Assembly: GCA_021838445.1 (NCBI GenBank)
Contig: JAKCDU010000004.1
Coordinates: 1-64,000, forward strand
Direction: 5' to 3'
DNA length: 64,000 nt
Origin: Actinomycetes bacterium
GTDB taxonomy: Bacteria; Actinomycetota; Acidimicrobiia; Acidimicrobiales; Palsa-688
The notes under the pieces are model-generated. The model ran no database searches, had not been told where the DNA came from, and worked only from the letters and a program-made list of their open reading frames with translations. Shown here piece by piece: positions 60,421 to 64,000 of this stretch. Numbering within the stretch: the stretch's first letter is position 1; the number at the start of each line of letters is the position of its first letter. Both the position numbers and the translations under genes were made by a program.

Positions 60421-61764
60421 GTGGCCGACCAGACCCGAAGCGACATCGCCCTGCTCTACCGACGGGCCGGGTTCGGAATCCGCCCCGATGAGCTCGACGC
60501 CCTAACCGGGGCGGGCTACAACGCCGCCGTGGACGGCCTGCTCGCCGGCCTCGGGTCGGCGCCCGACCCCGGCGGTGACTCGGTCACCGTGCCGGTCTTC
60601 CACATCTACCAGCGACCCCCCAAGAACTTCACCCAGGCTCAGCGCAAAGCTGCCGATGCCGTGTACGCCACCGAGCTGAGGGACCTCCAAGACTGGTGGC
60701 TGAACCGGATGATCAAGACCTCAACGCCCCTACGGGAGAAGCTCACGCTCTTCTGGCACGGCCATTTCGCCACCGGGGTGGTGAAGGTTCGCGACGCCAA
60801 ACTGATGTACCTGCAGAACCAGCTTCTCAGAACTACCGGCGCAGGGCCCTTCGACCAACTCGTCCAGGCCGTGGCCAAGGACGGGGCCATGATGGTCTGG
60901 CTGGACACCGCCACCGATGTGAAGGACCACCCCAACGAGAACTTCGCCCGGGAGATGATGGAGTTGTTCACTCTCGGCGTGAACAACTACACCCAGGACG
61001 ACGTCGTCGCCGGCGCCCGGGCCTTCACCGGCTGGCGCTACGACCGGCTGGCCTACGAGTACCGGTTCGTGCCCCGACTGCACGACTACGGGTCCAAGAC
61101 CTATCTGGGCCAGACCGGCGACTGGAACGGCGAGGACGCGGTGAACATCGCGGTACGCAACCCGGTCTCCCCCCGGTTCGTGATGGCCAAGCTGTGGAGC
61201 CATTTCGCCTACCCGGTCACCCCCGCCGAGCCGGTGATCACTGACCTGGTGGCGGCCTACGGTCCGTCGATGAACCTGACCTCGGCGCTCGAGGCCATGT
61301 TCAAGCACGACGCCTTCAGGACCGCCACGACCCGCACCAATCTGGTCAAACAGCCCATCGAGTATCTGGCCGGGGCGGCCCGGGCCCTCGGCCTCGACGC
61401 CACCGCTGACCGGACCGGCTCGTCCCCGAGCCATGGCTCGGGGAGACCGCTGGCGGTCATCGCCACCGCCCTCGGTCAGACTCCTTTCAATCCACCCAAT
61501 GTCGGGGGCTGGGGACAGAACGCCTACTGGCTCGACACCTCGACAGCCCTCGTACGCCAAGAAGCGGCCCTCTTCCTGGCCATGAGAGCGGACCTGACCA
61601 GTATCGGGTCCATCCCGCCGTCACAGAGACCGGCGGCGGTGGCCCGGATGCTGTCGATAGACGGATTCGGGCCAACCACCATGACCGCCCTGGCTGCGGC
61701 CCAGACCAATCCGGTCCAACTGATGGCCCTGGCCCTGGCCAGCCCCGAGTACGTACTGGCATGA
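60421..61764 (+). CDS. DUF1800 family protein
   Basis: About 447 residues of DUF1800: YRRAGFGIRPDELDALTGAG, LQDWWLNRMIKTSTPLREKL, FWHGHFATGVVKVRDAKLMY, REMMELFTLGVNNYTQDDVV and PPNVGGWGQNAYWLDTSTAL. These proteins almost always pair with a DUF1501 protein and are thought to act in the envelope, often in planctomycetes and actinobacteria; the activity is unknown. No signal peptide is visible with the GTG at 60421, so the true start may be further upstream. The DUF1501 gene follows after 34 bp. Confidence 0.85.
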   Translation: MADQTRSDIALLYRRAGFGIRPDELDALTGAGYNAAVDGLLAGLGSAPDPGGDSVTVPVFHIYQRPPKNFTQAQRKAADAVYATELRDLQDWWLNRMIKTSTPLREKLTLFWHGHFATGVVKVRDAKLMYLQNQLLRTTGAGPFDQLVQAVAKDGAMMVWLDTATDVKDHPNENFAREMMELFTLGVNNYTQDDVVAGARAFTGWRYDRLAYEYRFVPRLHDYGSKTYLGQTGDWNGEDAVNIAVRNPVSPRFVMAKLWSHFAYPVTPAEPVITDLVAAYGPSMNLTSALEAMFKHDAFRTATTRTNLVKQPIEYLAGAARALGLDATADRTGSSPSHGSGRPLAVIATALGQTPFNPPNVGGWGQNAYWLDTSTALVRQEAALFLAMRADLTSIGSIPPSQRPAAVARMLSIDGFGPTTMTALAAAQTNPVQLMALALASPEYVLA

Positions 61765-61798
61765 CCCGAGAACGTCCTGAAAGGAAAGGACAAGTCGC

Positions 61799-63079
61799 AT
61801 GGCGATGATCTCCCGCCGCAAATTTCTCACTGCACTCGGGGCGGCCAGCGGAGCGGCCATGGTCGGAGGAGCGGCGTGGGGCATTGACGCATCCACGCAG
61901 CGCAGCGCACCCCGCACCCAGGCCAGCACCAGCGGCCCACTGGTGCTCATCACCCTCTATGGTGGCAACGACGGCCTCAACACCGTCATCCCCTACACGG
62001 ATCCGGCCTACAAAGCAGCCCGACCGAATCTCGGATATGACCCGTCGGTCGTGCTCGCCATGGCTGACGGCCTCGGGCTGAACCCCAAATTGACCGGCGT
62101 CCACGGCTTGTGGGGCCAAGGCAAGCTGGCCGTCGTCCGCGGTGTCGGCTACCCAAACCCCAACCTCAGTCACTTCGAGTCGATGGACATCTGGCAGACA
62201 GCCAACCCGGCCGACGGGGCCGGAACGGGTTGGCTGGGGCGGTGGCTCGACGCGACCGGAACCGACCCCATGCGGGCCCTCAGCGTCGGCACCACTTTGC
62301 CGCTGGCCCTGCGGGGTCAGAGCCAGTCAGCCAGCGCGGTGACCGCCACGTCCATCAACGTCCCAGGCGGACCTCAGTTCGAGAAACCCTTCACTCTCAT
62401 GCAGGCCCCCGGTCCCGACCGGACCGGCCTGGCCGGCCAGATCGCCGGATCCGGCAACAACCTCATCAAGGTGAAGGGCCAGCTCGACGCTCTGCACACG
62501 CACATCCCTTCGACGACCGGGCCGCCGACCACCGCGAGCACGCCAGGATCACCTTCGGGTGCCGGACGCACCAGATCGGCCGGGCAGGGGACCCTGTCGG
62601 CGTCGGATGTGACCGCTCCGCTCGGCATCGTGGCCGCGCTGATCAACGCCGGGTCGCCGGCGCGGGTGTACCAGGTGAGCCTCGGCAGCTTCGACACCCA
62701 CGCCGACGAGAAGGCCAACCAGGAGAAGCTGCTCGCCAATCTCGACGAGGGCATCACCAGCTTCCTCGACGCCGTGGCGGCGAACCCGGCGGGGCGCAAC
62801 GCCGTGCTCATGACCTACTCCGAGTTCGGTCGGCGCCCGATCGAGAACGCCTCGGGCGGGACCGACCACGGTACGGCGGCCCCCCTGTTCGTGGCCGGCC
62901 ACAACGTCAAAGGGGGCTTCTACGGGGAGGAGCCCTCCCTCACCCACCTCGACGCCAACGGCAACCTGGTGTTCAACGTGGACTTCCGGTCGGTGTACGC
63001 CACCGTCTTGGAGAAAGTGATCGGCTTCGACTCCAAGGACGTACTGGGCGGGACCTTCCCGACCCTCGGCTTCGTCTGA
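61799..63079 (+). CDS. DUF1501 family protein with Tat signal
   Basis: A 426-residue protein of the alkaline-phosphatase-like DUF1501 family. Tat signal ISRRKFLTALGAASGAAMVG, then LVLITLYGGNDGLNTVIPYT, GVGYPNPNLSHFESMDIWQT, VSLGSFDTHADEKANQEKLL, VLMTYSEFGRRPIENASGG and TDHGTAAPLFVAGHNVKGG, the set of conserved acidic, Ser/Thr and His residues of a metal-dependent hydrolase-like core. A Thr/Ser/Pro/Gly-rich insertion (about 245-270) is probably a loop. GGAAAGGACAAGTCGC precedes the ATG. Partner of the DUF1800 gene. Confidence 0.93.
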   Translation: MAMISRRKFLTALGAASGAAMVGGAAWGIDASTQRSAPRTQASTSGPLVLITLYGGNDGLNTVIPYTDPAYKAARPNLGYDPSVVLAMADGLGLNPKLTGVHGLWGQGKLAVVRGVGYPNPNLSHFESMDIWQTANPADGAGTGWLGRWLDATGTDPMRALSVGTTLPLALRGQSQSASAVTATSINVPGGPQFEKPFTLMQAPGPDRTGLAGQIAGSGNNLIKVKGQLDALHTHIPSTTGPPTTASTPGSPSGAGRTRSAGQGTLSASDVTAPLGIVAALINAGSPARVYQVSLGSFDTHADEKANQEKLLANLDEGITSFLDAVAANPAGRNAVLMTYSEFGRRPIENASGGTDHGTAAPLFVAGHNVKGGFYGEEPSLTHLDANGNLVFNVDFRSVYATVLEKVIGFDSKDVLGGTFPTLGFV

Positions 63080-63117
63080 CGGGAATGCCAGGACCCGGCG
63101 GCGGGGTTCTCCCAGAC

Positions 63118-63399
63118 ATGATCCGAGCCACCTGGAACGGCGCTGTCATCGCCGAGAGCGATCGGACAGTCGTGGTCGAAGGCAACCACTACTTCCCCCC
63201 CGAGTCGGTCGACCAGCGGTATCTGTTGTCCAGCGCCACTCAGTCGCGCTGCCCGTGGAAGGGGACCGCGAGCTACTACAGCGTGGTCGTCGACGGCAAG
63301 GAGAATCGCGACGCCGCCTGGTACTACCCGACCCCGAGCGAGGCAGCGGCCAACATCGCCGGCCACGTCGCCTTCTGGCGGGGCGTCGAGGTCGAATAG
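63118..63399 (+). CDS. DUF427 family protein
   Basis: A 93-residue DUF427 domain: MIRATWNGAVIAESDRTVVV, EGNHYFPPESVDQRYLLSSA, CPWKGTASYYSVVVDGKENR. Function unknown; the family is widespread in actinobacteria and often monomeric. I prefer the ATG at 63118 because family members start with this strand; an ATG at 63085, 5 bp after the DUF1501 stop, would add 11 residues. Confidence 0.88.
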   Translation: MIRATWNGAVIAESDRTVVVEGNHYFPPESVDQRYLLSSATQSRCPWKGTASYYSVVVDGKENRDAAWYYPTPSEAAANIAGHVAFWRGVEVE

Positions 63400-63407
63400 C
63401 AGCTGAC

Positions 63408-64000
63408 TCAGCTGCGGTACTCGACGGCCACGTGCTCGTCCAAGGCACGGCGGATCTCCAACAGCTGGTCCAGCGAGGAGGCCGTCCCGTAAACCCCCAC
63501 GACGAACCCGGGGCTTCCGTCGCGCCAGTCGACGGAGTCACCGGCGTGCTTGTTGATCGCCGCCTGCACGACCCCTGGCAGTGCGATGACCCGGTCCACT
63601 CCCGATATCGATACGACTGACCGGGCCTCGGGCGGAGGCTGGACGAGGAGCATGTAGGCCAGACCCGGTGCGGCCGGTCCGCCCCCGATGTCGGGGTCGC
63701 CGCCGAGGGCCAGCTGCATCTGGGCCGACAGCGGGTTGGGACGACCCAGCATGTGGAGCATCCGGGGGACACCGCCGCCGACGCGACCATTGACCTCGAT
63801 GATCCGGGGACCCTCGGCGGTGAGGATCACGTCGACGTTCAACCAGCCCCGGTCGACGCCGAGGGCCGCAACCGCCTCCTCCACGGCGGTCGCCGCGACC
63901 GCCAAATCCGGGTGGTCGGGCTCGGTGATGAGAAACGAACCGGTCCGCCGGAATGGCCAGGCCAAGCCCAGATGACGGGTGAACCCGGCGTGGCGGCACC
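63408..64000 (-). CDS. ATP-grasp domain protein, 5' end cut by window edge
   Basis: The C-terminal 196 or so residues of an ATP-grasp enzyme: FRRTGSFLITEPDHPDLAVA, GWLNVDVILTAEGPRIIEVN (Asp and Glu/Asn Mg2+ ligands) and GRVGGGVPRMLHMLG, the classic end of the ATP-grasp fold in carboxylate-amine ligases. Reading continues open to the window edge, so the ATP-binding N-terminal half lies outside. Convergent with the DUF427 gene, 8 bp apart. Confidence 0.88.
   Translation of the reverse strand, partial: CRHAGFTRHLGLAWPFRRTGSFLITEPDHPDLAVAATAVEEAVAALGVDRGWLNVDVILTAEGPRIIEVNGRVGGGVPRMLHMLGRPNPLSAQMQLALGGDPDIGGGPAAPGLAYMLLVQPPPEARSVVSISGVDRVIALPGVVQAAINKHAGDSVDWRDGSPGFVVGVYGTASSLDQLLEIRRALDEHVAVEYRS

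Overview
The window is very GC-rich, tightly packed bacterial DNA. I see no rRNA, tRNA, insertion sequence, phage gene or CRISPR array. Gene content points to a free-living actinobacterium: SigB/F-type sigma remnant, PhoP-box-like repeats, DUF1800/DUF1501 pair, P450/nitronate-monooxygenase/acyl-CoA dehydrogenase genes and many GTG/TTG starts. I favour class Acidimicrobiia, partly because of the 42-residue GYWLVASDGG-type repeats; this is inference. At least seven genes have a TANNNT box 6-8 nt before the start codon, the arrangement expected of leaderless mRNAs.

Layout. 1-5228: signalling block with a chemoreceptor (cut by the left edge), a four-domain REC/HD-GYP/REC/LuxR protein and a hybrid histidine kinase, all on the minus strand. 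5297-8126: a GT51 glycosyltransferase and small or poorly known genes. 8159-12515: a six-gene minus-strand operon, every junction a 4-bp overlap, encoding a MauD-like thioredoxin, a MauE-like membrane protein, a Tat-exported 26-cysteine protein resembling the methylamine dehydrogenase light chain fused to 42-residue repeats, a membrane protein and a lipoprotein. No heavy chain is present. This is my best candidate for an undescribed system. 12613-14347: a sigma-factor relic and rarA. 14339-22889: a large minus-strand redox block with a two-component system, a b-type cytochrome, ApbE, a ferric-reductase-like protein, a NuoF-like flavoprotein, a ferredoxin, a phosphodiester-glycosidase-like protein and a hydrolase. 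22938-26593: an old-yellow-enzyme reductase, PilT and a tiny HTH protein.

26703-30961: lipocalin-like protein, SDR, PAP2 enzyme and a ChrB-like protein. 31031-36114: an iron-type ABC transporter plus an FTR1-like membrane protein, whose two promoters share the palindrome TAAC-N4-GTTA. 36596-37836: a MarR regulator and a membrane protein. 37873-42767: a sulfur/persulfide and thiol redox block (thioredoxin, cysteine desulfurase, methyltransferase, MBL-rhodanese, ArsR regulator, thioredoxin 2), with a 22-bp palindrome between the divergent arsR and trx2 genes and a CsoR/CstR-like site before the other thioredoxin gene.

42710-50945: GT87-like mannosyltransferase, acyl-CoA dehydrogenase, hydrolase, methyltransferase overlapping a PBP2 gene, GNAT and a DMT permease. 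51069-55111: an orphan OmpR-family regulator, divergent from an amidase/phosphodiester-glycosidase fusion, with a 4+2 array of 11-bp repeats between them. 55151-60248: SDR, STAS protein, flavin reductase, P450, nitronate monooxygenase and TetR. 60421-64000: DUF1800 and DUF1501 partners, a DUF427 protein and an ATP-grasp protein cut by the right edge.
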